Part shown: positions 25,991 to 35,414 of the stretch, in pieces
How the letters are laid out: the number at the start of each line of letters is the position of its first letter
Numbering within the stretch: the stretch's first letter is position 1
Source of the DNA: Anaerolineaceae bacterium
GTDB lineage: Bacteria > Chloroflexota > Anaerolineae > Anaerolineales > Villigracilaceae
Reading direction: 5' to 3'
DNA length: 39,914 nucleotides
Assembly (NCBI GenBank): GCA_009885525.1
Contig: VFKN01000133.1
Coordinates: 1-39,914 of the forward strand
Position numbers and translations under genes: made by a program
Notes under the pieces: model-generated
The model's input: only the letters and a program-made list of their open reading frames with translations
Databases searched by the model: none
Told to the model about the DNA's origin: nothing

Positions 25991-27053
25991 AAAACTTCTC
26001 TGGTTGATTCGCATATTCTTCCAGCGGGATTTCCCGATTAGTTAAAGCAAGTAACGTAGTTGTCAGTAATTCGTTCACAGGCGTGGGGATGTTATGCTTT
26101 TTGCCCGCTTCCACCACTGCGCCATGCAGATATTCCACTTCGCTTTTGCCGCGGCCTGAATATAGATCAATGTGGAAGGATGGCATTTTTGCGCCGCGTC
26201 CACTGCCTGCCGCGCGCGCGAGGAAAGGTTTTGAAAGCCAGAGCGGTAATTTCGTGGCAAATGCCAGTGCCATGACAGGTGTTCCGGGCAGGTCAACCAC
26301 CTCAAATTTTTGCGCCGCCATCACCACGAGACATTCACTTAACATCTCGATCTCGATCTTATATAATTTTTTATCTGCAAATACTTCAGCAGCGGTCATA
26401 TTGAGAATCGCAGAGGTGGGATTCCCAACGAGGTTGGTTAACATCTTAGACCATTTCATGCTGTGCGGTTTGGCATACAAACGACATTTGAGAAACGCAT
26501 CATTGAATACCGCAACGAGTTTCTCCGAGAGCGGATGTCCCGCGGCAATGCCGACGCCGCGCAATTTTTCCAGCACAATGTCACCCGCGCCGCGCCGTCC
26601 AATGGCAGTGGTCACGGTTCCATAAATGACTTTATCTTTTCCAAGCGCCTCGGCAATGAATTGTTCATTTTGCACGCCATTTGAAAGACACAAGATCGGA
26701 GGCAGTTTATCAGCGAAGGGTTTCATGCCTTCCAATGCAACGGGCGTATCAAAGGATTTCAATGCAAAGAGCGCGACATCGAAGGGTCCAAATTTCAAGG
26801 CCTCTTCCAGCGAAGGCGCAATGACAAAAGCGCGCGATGCAATGACAAAGGCTTCTTTCGTCTTTCTTCTTTCATCCAATGTTAGATCAAGTCGAAGCCC
26901 GTGTTCGAGTAATTGCTCGACCATCTTTTGCTGTTCGACAAATACAACCTGATGTCCCGCAAGGATCAGTGAGCCGCCGAAATATGTCCCAATTGCGCCC
27001 GCGCCAAAGACGAGAATTTTTAAAGCGGAATTTTGATTATGCGGATAAGCCAT
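25959..27053 (-). CDS. 2-dehydropantoate 2-reductase-like (ketopantoate reductase family)
   Basis: LKILVFGAGAIGTYFGGSLILAGHQVVFVEQ; CLSNGVQNEQFIAEALG; KMLTNLVGNPTSAILNM. Confidence 0.85.
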   Translation of the reverse strand: MAYPHNQNSALKILVFGAGAIGTYFGGSLILAGHQVVFVEQQKMVEQLLEHGLRLDLTLDERRKTKEAFVIASRAFVIAPSLEEALKFGPFDVALFALKSFDTPVALEGMKPFADKLPPILCLSNGVQNEQFIAEALGKDKVIYGTVTTAIGRRGAGDIVLEKLRGVGIAAGHPLSEKLVAVFNDAFLKCRLYAKPHSMKWSKMLTNLVGNPTSAILNMTAAEVFADKKLYKIEIEMLSECLVVMAAQKFEVVDLPGTPVMALAFATKLPLWLSKPFLARAAGSGRGAKMPSFHIDLYSGRGKSEVEYLHGAVVEAGKKHNIPTPVNELLTTTLLALTNREIPLEEYANQPEKFLSKVKSLKSI

Positions 27054-27065
27054 TAATATCTCCAA

Positions 27066-27710
27066 TTAACTTTTGTCTTTCCAATGTACGCGGTCATTGA
27101 GCCTGTCGATCACCCAGCGATGTTGGTGCGGAAAATAGGTCAGCTGCGCGAAGGATGTATTTTCAAAACGAAAACGCGTTCCGGCATTATTCGCCTGCGG
27201 CGCAACACCGATGACGGCGTGCATAAATTGATTTAACAATCCACCGTGTGAGACAACCAGATAGCGGGCGGGCGGGCGTCTTAGTAAAGTATGCAACGCC
27301 TGACCCGCGCGCAGGAATAATTCCCAATCGCCTTCGCCATCACCGCCGACGAAATCATACGGGGTGTAGAAGGGCTGCGGGGGAATCTTCTGACGCGCTT
27401 CGGTGGGAGTCAATCCCGCGAATTCACCGTTATCGCGTTCCAGCCATAAGGAATCAATTTCAACCTTCACGTTCAGCGCCTGCGCTACAATCCCCGCGGT
27501 TTCTTTCGCGCGCAATAACGGACTGCTGATAACCAAATCAAATTTTGTTTTTTCAGACTTCCAGCGATGCGCCAATGCGCGCGCCTGCAGACGCCCCGTA
27601 TCATTAAGCGGATAATCCGATTGTCCCTGCCAGCGCGATTCGGCATTACCCACCGATTCGCCGTGACGCAACAACGTAATATAAAAAGGCTGCGGTCTAT
27701 TTTCCATCAT
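27066..27710 (-). CDS. Histidine phosphatase (phosphoglycerate mutase) family protein
   Basis: ITLLRHGESVGNAESRWQGQSDYPLNDTGRLQA; YLVVSHGGLLNQFMHAV. Confidence 0.93.
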   Translation of the reverse strand: MMENRPQPFYITLLRHGESVGNAESRWQGQSDYPLNDTGRLQARALAHRWKSEKTKFDLVISSPLLRAKETAGIVAQALNVKVEIDSLWLERDNGEFAGLTPTEARQKIPPQPFYTPYDFVGGDGEGDWELFLRAGQALHTLLRRPPARYLVVSHGGLLNQFMHAVIGVAPQANNAGTRFRFENTSFAQLTYFPHQHRWVIDRLNDRVHWKDKS

Positions 27711-28650
27711 CGGGATGCCTCCCTTTTACAAGATATACCGGGCGGCGTTTCACTTCCTGAAAAATATAGCCGACATAAATACCGATAAAGCCAAGCAATG
27801 CCATCAACATTCCGCTCACAATCAGAATGACGAACATCAACGAGCTCCAGCCGGGCGCAAGATTGGAGGTTCGACCTGTCACCCAAAACGAAAGTACATA
27901 GATCATTTCCGCCGCCGCGAGACAAAATAAAAGCGCGCCAAAACTCAAGCCGATATATAAAGGCACAAGTGAGAATGAAAAGATCGCATCCATCGCAAGC
28001 CGGATCATTTTCCCCAGCGAATATTTTGAAACGCCGCTAATACGATCTGCAGGCTGATACGGAAGGATCACGGTTGAGAACCCGATCCAAGAAACCATGC
28101 CGCGCAAAAAGCGATGATATTCGGGCATGGATTTAAGCGCATCGACTGCGGAGCGGGTCAATGCCCGAAAATCTGCCGTGCCGGGTAAAATGCGCGTACC
28201 GCTAACCATGTTGATAAAACGATAGAAAAGAGTTGAAGTCCATTTTTTGAACGAAGCCGGCTGGGATTCATCCATACGCTGGGTCTGCACGACATCATAG
28301 CCCTGCAAGATCAGGTCGAGCATTTGCGGAATCATCTCCGGCGGATGCTGACCATCGCCGTCCATGCTGATCACCACGTCGCCTTGCGCCGCATCCATAC
28401 CGGCGGTCAACGCAGCTTGATGACCAAAATTGCGCGAGAGCTGCAAAACGTGGATGCGCGCATCGGCATCCGCGAGGGCAAACAATTCCTTGACAGTATC
28501 ATCCGACGAGCCGTCATCGACATAGTAGATCATAAAATCATGCGGCAGAGAATCCACAACAGCGCGAAGACGCGCGTGAGTCTGCCCGACCACACCCGAT
28601 TCGTTATAAATTGGCAGCACAATGGCAACTTGCAGTTTTCGCTTTTTCAT
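27697..28650 (-). CDS. GT2 glycosyltransferase with two C-terminal TM helices (GtrB/dolichyl-phosphate-transferase-like)
   Basis: VAIVLPIYNESGVV, YYVDDGSSDDT, DVVISMDGDGQHPPEMIPQM, C-terminal hydrophobic pairs. Confidence 0.92.
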   Translation of the reverse strand: MKKRKLQVAIVLPIYNESGVVGQTHARLRAVVDSLPHDFMIYYVDDGSSDDTVKELFALADADARIHVLQLSRNFGHQAALTAGMDAAQGDVVISMDGDGQHPPEMIPQMLDLILQGYDVVQTQRMDESQPASFKKWTSTLFYRFINMVSGTRILPGTADFRALTRSAVDALKSMPEYHRFLRGMVSWIGFSTVILPYQPADRISGVSKYSLGKMIRLAMDAIFSFSLVPLYIGLSFGALLFCLAAAEMIYVLSFWVTGRTSNLAPGWSSLMFVILIVSGMLMALLGFIGIYVGYIFQEVKRRPVYLVKGRHPDDGK

Positions 28651-29789
28651 TAAAATTTAAACTCTGTGATTGCGTCAATAACCTGTTCCTGATCGTTACT
28701 TGTTAATGCATTATGAAAAGGCAGGCGCACCAATTGGTCGCTGATTTTTTCGGTAACGGGGCAATCGCCCGCTTGATAACCAAAACCCTGTCCCATGTCG
28801 GACAGGTGCAGCGGCAAATAATGGAACACGCTGTATATTCCGCGCTCGCGCAAATACAAAATAAAGCGCTGGCGTATTTCCAGATTTGGCATCAGCATGT
28901 AAAACATGTGATATGCCTGTTCATCTTCTTCGGGGATATACGGAAGTTGAACGCCATTCTTTTGCGCCCAATCTTTTAGCGCGGCATGATACATCTCCCA
29001 AATATTTTTGCGGTGGGATTGAATCTTCTCACGCTGTTCAAACTGCGCGTACAGATACGCGGCAAGCATATCAGATGGAAGATACGATGAACCGATATCA
29101 ACCCACGTATATTTATCCACCTGTCCGCGGAAGAAGCGTGAGCGGTTCGTTCCTTTTTCGCGGATGATCTCTGCGCGCTCGGTTAACATCGGCTGATTGA
29201 TCAGCAACGCGCCGCCTTCTCCGCACGAGAAATTCTTGGTCTCGTGGAAAGACTGTGTCGCCATCGCGCCAAATGTGCCGAGATATTTGCCTTTGTATTT
29301 TCCAAACAAACCGTGGGCGTTATCTTCCACAACCGCGATGTTGTGACGGTTGGCGATGTCCATGATTGAATCCATTTCGCAGCCTACCCCCGCATAATGC
29401 ACGGGGACAATTGTCTTCGTGCGCGGCGTGATCGCGGCTTCGAGTTTGGATTCATCGAGGTTAAGTGTATCGGGGCGAACATCAAGGAAAACCGGTTTTG
29501 CTCCGCGCAAGACAAACGCGTTGACCGTCGAGACAAATGTAAAATCGGGGATGATGACTTCATCGCCGGATTTAATATCCAGCAAAATCGCGGACATCTC
29601 CAGTGCGTGCGTGCAGGAAGTGGTAAGCAGGGCTTTTTTTACGCCAAGCTGGCTTTCGAGAAATGCATGGCATTTTTTGGTAAACGCGCCATCACCTGAA
29701 ATATGCGCATTACCAATTGCCTGCTGCATATATTCAAATTCATTGCCCACTGTAACCGGGCGATTAAAGTCTACGCGTATTTCAGGCAT
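28650..29789 (-). CDS. rffA: DegT/DnrJ/EryC1 aminotransferase, dTDP-4-amino-4,6-dideoxygalactose transaminase-like
   Basis: GDGAFTKKCHAFLESQLGVKKALLTTSCTHALEMSAILLDIKSGDEVIIPDFTFVSTVNAFVLRGAKPVF; VVEDNAHG; SFHETKNFSCGEGG (PLP lysine). Confidence 0.92.
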   Translation of the reverse strand: MPEIRVDFNRPVTVGNEFEYMQQAIGNAHISGDGAFTKKCHAFLESQLGVKKALLTTSCTHALEMSAILLDIKSGDEVIIPDFTFVSTVNAFVLRGAKPVFLDVRPDTLNLDESKLEAAITPRTKTIVPVHYAGVGCEMDSIMDIANRHNIAVVEDNAHGLFGKYKGKYLGTFGAMATQSFHETKNFSCGEGGALLINQPMLTERAEIIREKGTNRSRFFRGQVDKYTWVDIGSSYLPSDMLAAYLYAQFEQREKIQSHRKNIWEMYHAALKDWAQKNGVQLPYIPEEDEQAYHMFYMLMPNLEIRQRFILYLRERGIYSVFHYLPLHLSDMGQGFGYQAGDCPVTEKISDQLVRLPFHNALTSNDQEQVIDAITEFKF

Positions 29790-29791
29790 AT

Positions 29792-30415
29792 CTATTTGCG
29801 AACCAGAATGGTGAAATCATATAGATTGTAATCGTGCAACAACGCCACATTGCGTGAAAAATTACGTTTGCAGTAATCGAAGAAAAAACACGGGTCGGCA
29901 TAATATAAATCCGGACGCATTTTATCCGCATCGGAATATTTGGTGAGCATGTTAAACGCCATGCCTTTGGTTGAACGCGAATCCATCTGTTCCAAAGACT
30001 CTATAATGATTTGCGTCCATGCATCGAAGTCGGCGTCCAATTTCATATTGAAAGTGCCGCTGACAATGGCATAATCCAAAAGCGGAACTTCCTCGATGCT
30101 GTTCATAAATACACAGGCAGGGTTATCCGGATGCGACTTGCGTCCTTCGGCAATCATTGATTCGGCAATGTCGTAGCCTACGTAATGCAAGTCGTGTCCC
30201 AGCCCAAGCAGATAATCATACATGCCGCCATAACCACTTCCATAATCAAGCAGCGAATATTTGAGGCTCGGGTCAAGCACTTTGATGAGTTGAAGAAAAC
30301 GCGCTTCCTGAGATTCAACCGAGTTGTAATCTACGCCGCGATGTGTCGCGCCGTGTTGTTCGAGTTTTTCTTTAAAGTAACTTTCAACCTTGGTCAGTTC
30401 AGATGGTTTGGACAT
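29792..30415 (-). CDS. SAM-dependent methyltransferase
   Basis: KYSLLDYGSGYGGMYDYLLGLGHDLHYVGYDIAESMIAEGRK. Confidence 0.85.
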   Translation of the reverse strand: MSKPSELTKVESYFKEKLEQHGATHRGVDYNSVESQEARFLQLIKVLDPSLKYSLLDYGSGYGGMYDYLLGLGHDLHYVGYDIAESMIAEGRKSHPDNPACVFMNSIEEVPLLDYAIVSGTFNMKLDADFDAWTQIIIESLEQMDSRSTKGMAFNMLTKYSDADKMRPDLYYADPCFFFDYCKRNFSRNVALLHDYNLYDFTILVRK

Positions 30416-31119
30416 TATGCGCTTCCTAAAGTAGAGGTAATGTAATCGATAGATGTATTCCCCGCTATAAACATCAAATCCAGTATCGTAACGTACGGGT
30501 CAAAGGGCGGATAGAGCTGGGAATAATTGGCGTAATTATATTCCATATATTCGAGTGTAATACCCGCTGCGCTGAACTTATGATCTTCAATATAATCACG
30601 CGCGGAAGGTCCGCTGACGTAATGGGTCGCACCGACATGATTGAGGATTTGAATCAATCGGTCGGTTTTCTGCCCGTCGATGCCTGCGATTTCGGAGGAA
30701 CGCATAAATTGTGTGTGCGCAAAACCAAGTTTGCGGGTAATCTCAATGGTCAGCCAGACGGTGAAATCCGCGAGGGTTTCATCGCGGCGGGCGAAGACAG
30801 AATCCAACCAGGGGATGTAGTCCGCGAAGTGGGGAGTCTTGGTGTAGGCAAATGTCAGCGCTTTGAGGTGATTCTTCGCCCACGGTTTCGACCAGTCAAT
30901 CTTCACATCCTTGATCGGAATTCCTTCAGTGACTCCTTTGCTGTGAACAGGAATCGTCAACCATTGTTTGCCTTGCGCGGTTTTGATCTGGTTGCGGTTG
31001 CGCCAGCCGTGCTTGTCGTATTGCACATCATCGTAAAAGATGAAAAGATCGGCGCGGCGAATTTGATCGAAATAACCGCGCCAGGGGATATAAGAGGGTT
31101 GCAGAATAACTACATTCAT
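30415..31119 (-). CDS. WbqC-like family protein
   Basis: VVILQPSYIPWRGYFDQIRRADLFIFYDDVQYDKHGWRNRNQIKTAQGKQWLTIPV is the family signature. Confidence 0.93.
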   Translation of the reverse strand: MNVVILQPSYIPWRGYFDQIRRADLFIFYDDVQYDKHGWRNRNQIKTAQGKQWLTIPVHSKGVTEGIPIKDVKIDWSKPWAKNHLKALTFAYTKTPHFADYIPWLDSVFARRDETLADFTVWLTIEITRKLGFAHTQFMRSSEIAGIDGQKTDRLIQILNHVGATHYVSGPSARDYIEDHKFSAAGITLEYMEYNYANYSQLYPPFDPYVTILDLMFIAGNTSIDYITSTLGSA

Positions 31120-32027
31120 GGGCGGGACGTTTCGTGAATGATATAGGAGGGTCTATCCATGCTGCGATCAAAGATGCGCGCGAGGTATTCACCGAAGATT
31201 CCCATTGCGAACAACTGCGCGCCGCTAAACAATGAAATGATGGATGCGAGAAATGGAAAGCCCGGCAAGCTACCCAACGCAAAATAAACATACATCACAT
31301 AAAAGAAAATCGACATTCCGAAAAGAGTCATGAAGAAACCGATCCAACTTGCGAGGCGCAAGGGCATGGTGCTGTAGCCCGTCAGGATGAGCAGTGCCGC
31401 TTTGACGAGTGACGAAAAACCATAGTTTGAGCGCTCTGCCAGGGCAATATCCACTTGCACAGATGTAAAGCGGTTTGTCCCCCAAGAAAGTAAAACATCC
31501 AAAATCACATTTGGGCTTTGAAAGTTTTCGAATGCAAAACGCAAATGAGATCGAAAGACTCGAAACGCGGAAATGTTCCGCACCGAAGAAACGCCCATAA
31601 CACTGGATAAAATTGTTTTGATGTTGGCGGTGAACAGGTTTCGCAAAAATCCCTGCGGAAGTTTTTTGGGTGCGCCATAGACCACATCAAAACCTTCATT
31701 CAGTTTTTCAAGGAGAATGGGAATTTCTTCGGGCGGGTGCTGTAAATCCTGATCGAGAGTAGCGATTATTTCATATTGCGCAGCACGCACGCCGCATAGC
31801 GTAGCGTTATGCTGTCCGTAATTACGCATTAGGCGAATCCCATGCACCCACGGATATTTTTTCGCCATGCGGTCAATGACAGCCCAGCTATTGTCAGGGC
31901 TGCCATCGTTGACCAGGATCACTTCATATTGGTTTGCAAATTTGGGTAACGACTGCGCAAGGCGCTCAACCAAAGGCTCGACATACGTCTCGCCGCGATA
32001 AACGGGAACTACGATGGATAGATTCAT
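31116..32027 (-). CDS. GT2 glycosyltransferase with C-terminal TM helices (GtrB-like)
   Basis: LSIVVPVYRGETYVEPLVERL, ILVNDGSPDNSW, IATLDQDLQHPPEEIP. Confidence 0.92.
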   Translation of the reverse strand: MNLSIVVPVYRGETYVEPLVERLAQSLPKFANQYEVILVNDGSPDNSWAVIDRMAKKYPWVHGIRLMRNYGQHNATLCGVRAAQYEIIATLDQDLQHPPEEIPILLEKLNEGFDVVYGAPKKLPQGFLRNLFTANIKTILSSVMGVSSVRNISAFRVFRSHLRFAFENFQSPNVILDVLLSWGTNRFTSVQVDIALAERSNYGFSSLVKAALLILTGYSTMPLRLASWIGFFMTLFGMSIFFYVMYVYFALGSLPGFPFLASIISLFSGAQLFAMGIFGEYLARIFDRSMDRPSYIIHETSRP

Positions 32028-32048
32028 ACGGGACGCATTATACCCGCG

Positions 32049-33740
32049 CTACAACCTAACCCCGTGTTTATCTGCCAGCAGACTGAGTGCGCGCGCCGCC
32101 TCGGTATTTTTTTGCTCGCTGCTCCAGTTCAATGATTCGCCCAAAACATCGGCAAGTTCGGTGACTGCGTTTTTGGTCAAACGTCCGAGCATGGCGAGCA
32201 TGGTGCGGCGTAATAATAAATCGTCAAGGTGAATAATTTTTTCGTGCTGCGCGAGGAACATGATCTCGCGGCGCGAATATTCGGGCAGCGATTTGAGCGG
32301 CGCGTCATCGGAGCGCTTGATAAACTCAGCAATCGATTCAACCCGCGAGCCGTAGCGTCCGTATAAAATTTGAAGACGCTCTTTGGGAAGTCCCGTCCAC
32401 GCCGCGAATCTGTCTATCTGCTGTTTTTGTTGATCGGGGTTAGTGGAATATTCGCGCCCGCCGCCAATGGGGAGGTCTTGCGTATTTTTCTGACGAACCT
32501 TGCCGAGAAATGCCAGCGCTTTATCGGTGACCTGCTCAGAAAACGCGCGGAAGGAAGTCCACTTACCGCCGACGAGAGAATATACGGGGAAGTTGAGATG
32601 AGTCGCATCGCTGTCCAATATTTGGATATGATGGTCGCGGCTGTATTGTCCCGTTGTCTTTGCGCCGCTGCTGCCAAGCGGACGAACCCCAGCGAAACGG
32701 AAAACGACTTGCTCGCGCGTTACTTTGATGTCGGGGAAAACACGCGCGATCAAATTAATAAAGTAATCAACTTCTTCATCGGTGCAGCGCGCTTCATCGG
32801 GCTTTTCGATTTTGATGTCGGATGTGCCGAGCAGCACGCGGTCATACAGCGGGAGGAGCAATACGATGCGCCCGTCTTTGTTTTCGAAGAAAAATTCATT
32901 GCCGCCAATTGCCGCGCGCAGTTCGGGATTATCCACAACAACGTGCGAACCTTTTGTGCCGCCGCTATAACGCGTGGACAAGCCAAGATTTGAATTCGTA
33001 AAATCTATCCACGGACCCGCGGCATTGAGTACCAGTTTCGGGCGGACTTCAAATGTTTCATTCGTCAACTCATCGCGCAGGGTGATCGAATTCTTTTCGC
33101 CGCCCGTCATGCTGACGTAATTCAGTGCGCGTGCGTTGGGATTATCCGCTTCGGCATCCAGCAAAATTTCGAGGGCGAGTCTTTCAGGGTTGGCGATCAA
33201 GCCGTCGTAATAAACAGCAGTGTTGACTATTTCGGGATTGAGATGAGGCCAGCGAGTCAACGATTGAGTGCGCGAGATAAATTGATGCTTTGGCACAGCG
33301 CCCGTTTTGCCGGTGTAAGCGTCATACATCATCAAACCAACTTTGATGATGAACGCACCGCGCTCGGAAGGTTTTTCCAGCCAGCCTAAAAATTTAAGCG
33401 GCGCATTCAAAATTCCCGAAAAATATTTGAACATGGGAATCGTCGTCGGCAGCGGTCTGACAATATGCGGCGCGTTCCGGATCATGCGATTGCGCTCGCG
33501 CACGGCTTCGCGCACGAGACGAAACTCGCCGTTTTCCAAATATCGAATGCCGCCATGCGCCATGTGAGAGGATGCTGCGCTCGCGCCGGAGCAAAAATCC
33601 GCGCGGTCAACGAGTAAAACATCCACGTCATTTAATGCGAGATCGCGGAACGTACCGATGCCGTTAATTCCTGCGCCAACAATCAGCACAGAGACTTCGG
33701 GCTTATTTTTTATTTGAGATAGGATTTCTTGTCGATTCAT
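32049..33740 (-). CDS. glpD: Aerobic glycerol-3-phosphate dehydrogenase
   Basis: VLIVGAGINGIGTFRDLALNDVDVLLVDRADFCSGASAASSHMAHGGIRYLENGEFRLVREAVRERN; C-terminal DAO_C-like domain. Confidence 0.92.
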   Translation of the reverse strand: MNRQEILSQIKNKPEVSVLIVGAGINGIGTFRDLALNDVDVLLVDRADFCSGASAASSHMAHGGIRYLENGEFRLVREAVRERNRMIRNAPHIVRPLPTTIPMFKYFSGILNAPLKFLGWLEKPSERGAFIIKVGLMMYDAYTGKTGAVPKHQFISRTQSLTRWPHLNPEIVNTAVYYDGLIANPERLALEILLDAEADNPNARALNYVSMTGGEKNSITLRDELTNETFEVRPKLVLNAAGPWIDFTNSNLGLSTRYSGGTKGSHVVVDNPELRAAIGGNEFFFENKDGRIVLLLPLYDRVLLGTSDIKIEKPDEARCTDEEVDYFINLIARVFPDIKVTREQVVFRFAGVRPLGSSGAKTTGQYSRDHHIQILDSDATHLNFPVYSLVGGKWTSFRAFSEQVTDKALAFLGKVRQKNTQDLPIGGGREYSTNPDQQKQQIDRFAAWTGLPKERLQILYGRYGSRVESIAEFIKRSDDAPLKSLPEYSRREIMFLAQHEKIIHLDDLLLRRTMLAMLGRLTKNAVTELADVLGESLNWSSEQKNTEAARALSLLADKHGVRL

Positions 33741-33756
33741 TTTTTCTCTTTCAATG

Positions 33757-33828
33757 CTGTCACCCTGAGCGCCAGCGAAGGGTCTCTACGCCATCAAGAG
33801 ATTCTTCACTCCGCTCAGAATGACATTA
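33757..33828. repeat. TGTCACCCTGAGC...GCTCAGAATGACA inverted repeat between glpK and glpD
   Basis: tgtcaccctgagcgccagcgaagggtctctacg...ccgctcagaatgaca; related to 4565-4674. Confidence 0.7.
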
Positions 33829-35334
33829 TCACTCTGTCCAATCAAACGTGCGTGCAACGGCTTTCTTCCAACCCGAGTATAACTTCTTTCGTTTAGGCGC
33901 ATTCATTTGCGAAGTCCATTCCTTATCGCGTCCCCAATTGGCGCGCAGCTCGTCGAGATTTTTCCAAAAGCCAACGGCGAGTCCCGCTGCGTATGCCGCG
34001 CCAAGTGCGGTCGTCTCGGCAACTTTGGGACGCACCACAGGCACGTTCAAAATATCGGCTTGGAACTGCATCAGCAATTCGTTGAAGACCATGCCGCCAT
34101 CCACTTTCAACGCGCGGAGTTTTACGCCCGAATCTTTTTCCATCGCATCCAATACTTCACGGGTCTGATACGCTGTCGCTTCAAGTGCCGCCCGCGCAAT
34201 GTGACCTTTGTTCACGTATCTGGTCATGCCCGCGATGACTCCGCGCGCATTATATTTCCAATAGGGCGCGTACAATCCCGAAAATGCCGGGACGAAATAA
34301 ATGCCGCCGCTATCCTCGACCGTGTTCGCAAGCGATTCCACATCCGCTGATTTTTCAATTAATCCGAGATTATCACGCAGCCATTGAATCAGCGCCCCCG
34401 CAATCGCGATGGAACCTTCCAGCGCGTACACGGCTTTGTGATTTCCGATTTTGTATCCAAGCGTGGTGAGCAAGCCCGCCTTGCTTTGCACGGGTTTCTC
34501 GCCGGTATTCATCAACATAAAGCAGCCCGTGCCGTAGGTGTTCTTTGCCTCGCCCGCCTTGAAACAGGTCTGACCAAAAAGCGCGGCCTGCTGGTCGCCG
34601 AGATCGCCGGAGACAGGAATTCCTTGTAGAGACGGAACATGTTCCGTCTCTACAATTCCATAAATTTCAGAAGATGATTTTATTTCAGGCAGCATTGCGC
34701 GCGGAATGCCCATCACCTTGAGAATCTCATCATCCCAATCCAAAGTCTTGAGGTTCATCAGCAGCGTACGCGAGGCATTGGTCACATCGGTGACATGCGC
34801 GCCGGTTAAATTCCAAATGAGCCATGTGTCAATATTGCCAAATATCAACTCACCCTTTTTGGCTTTTTCCTTCGCGCCTTTTACGTTATCCAAAATCCAT
34901 TTGATCTTTGGTCCTGAGAAATATGTTGCAAGCGGAAGTCCCGTCTTTTTGCGGAAACGATCCTGTCCGCCGTTTTTCGCCAATTTTGAAATGATCGCAT
35001 CCGTCCGCATGTCCTGCCAGACGATGGCGTTATACACAGGCTTGCCCGTATTCTTATCCCATACTACCGTCGTCTCGCGCTGATTGGTGATTCCAATCGC
35101 CGCGATATCTTCGACTTGCAATTTTTGACCTTCGACCAATTTTCCCAACGCGCCTTTCATCACTTCCTGCGTCCGCTCCCAAATCTCCAGCGGATCGTGC
35201 TCGACCCAGCCGGGCTTGGGGAAAATTTGCTGGTGTTCCTTTTGGTCAGCAGCGACGACATTTCCGCTGTGATCGAAAATCATAAAGCGTGTGCTGGTTG
35301 TACCTTGATCGATTGCGGCGACATATTTTTTCAT
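33829..35334 (-). CDS. glpK: Glycerol kinase
   Basis: [86 protein letters not shown]. Confidence 0.97.
   Translation of the reverse strand: MKKYVAAIDQGTTSTRFMIFDHSGNVVAADQKEHQQIFPKPGWVEHDPLEIWERTQEVMKGALGKLVEGQKLQVEDIAAIGITNQRETTVVWDKNTGKPVYNAIVWQDMRTDAIISKLAKNGGQDRFRKKTGLPLATYFSGPKIKWILDNVKGAKEKAKKGELIFGNIDTWLIWNLTGAHVTDVTNASRTLLMNLKTLDWDDEILKVMGIPRAMLPEIKSSSEIYGIVETEHVPSLQGIPVSGDLGDQQAALFGQTCFKAGEAKNTYGTGCFMLMNTGEKPVQSKAGLLTTLGYKIGNHKAVYALEGSIAIAGALIQWLRDNLGLIEKSADVESLANTVEDSGGIYFVPAFSGLYAPYWKYNARGVIAGMTRYVNKGHIARAALEATAYQTREVLDAMEKDSGVKLRALKVDGGMVFNELLMQFQADILNVPVVRPKVAETTALGAAYAAGLAVGFWKNLDELRANWGRDKEWTSQMNAPKRKKLYSGWKKAVARTFDWTE
34624..34655. repeat. 32-bp perfect palindrome inside glpK
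   Basis: ttgtagagacggaacatgttccgtctctacaa is its own reverse complement. Confidence 0.95.
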
Positions 35335-35368
35335 GATTCACCTCTTGGCTTAATTGTAAAACAAAAAC

Positions 35369-35399
35369 AAAAAGACGGATGAATTCATCCGCCTTTTTG
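35369..35399 (-). terminator. Terminator downstream of prfC (possibly bidirectional)
   Basis: aaaaagacggatgaattcatccgccttttt hairpin; minus strand runs into gtttttgttttac. Confidence 0.75.
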
Positions 35400-35414
35400 T
35401 CATGCTGAATATTT

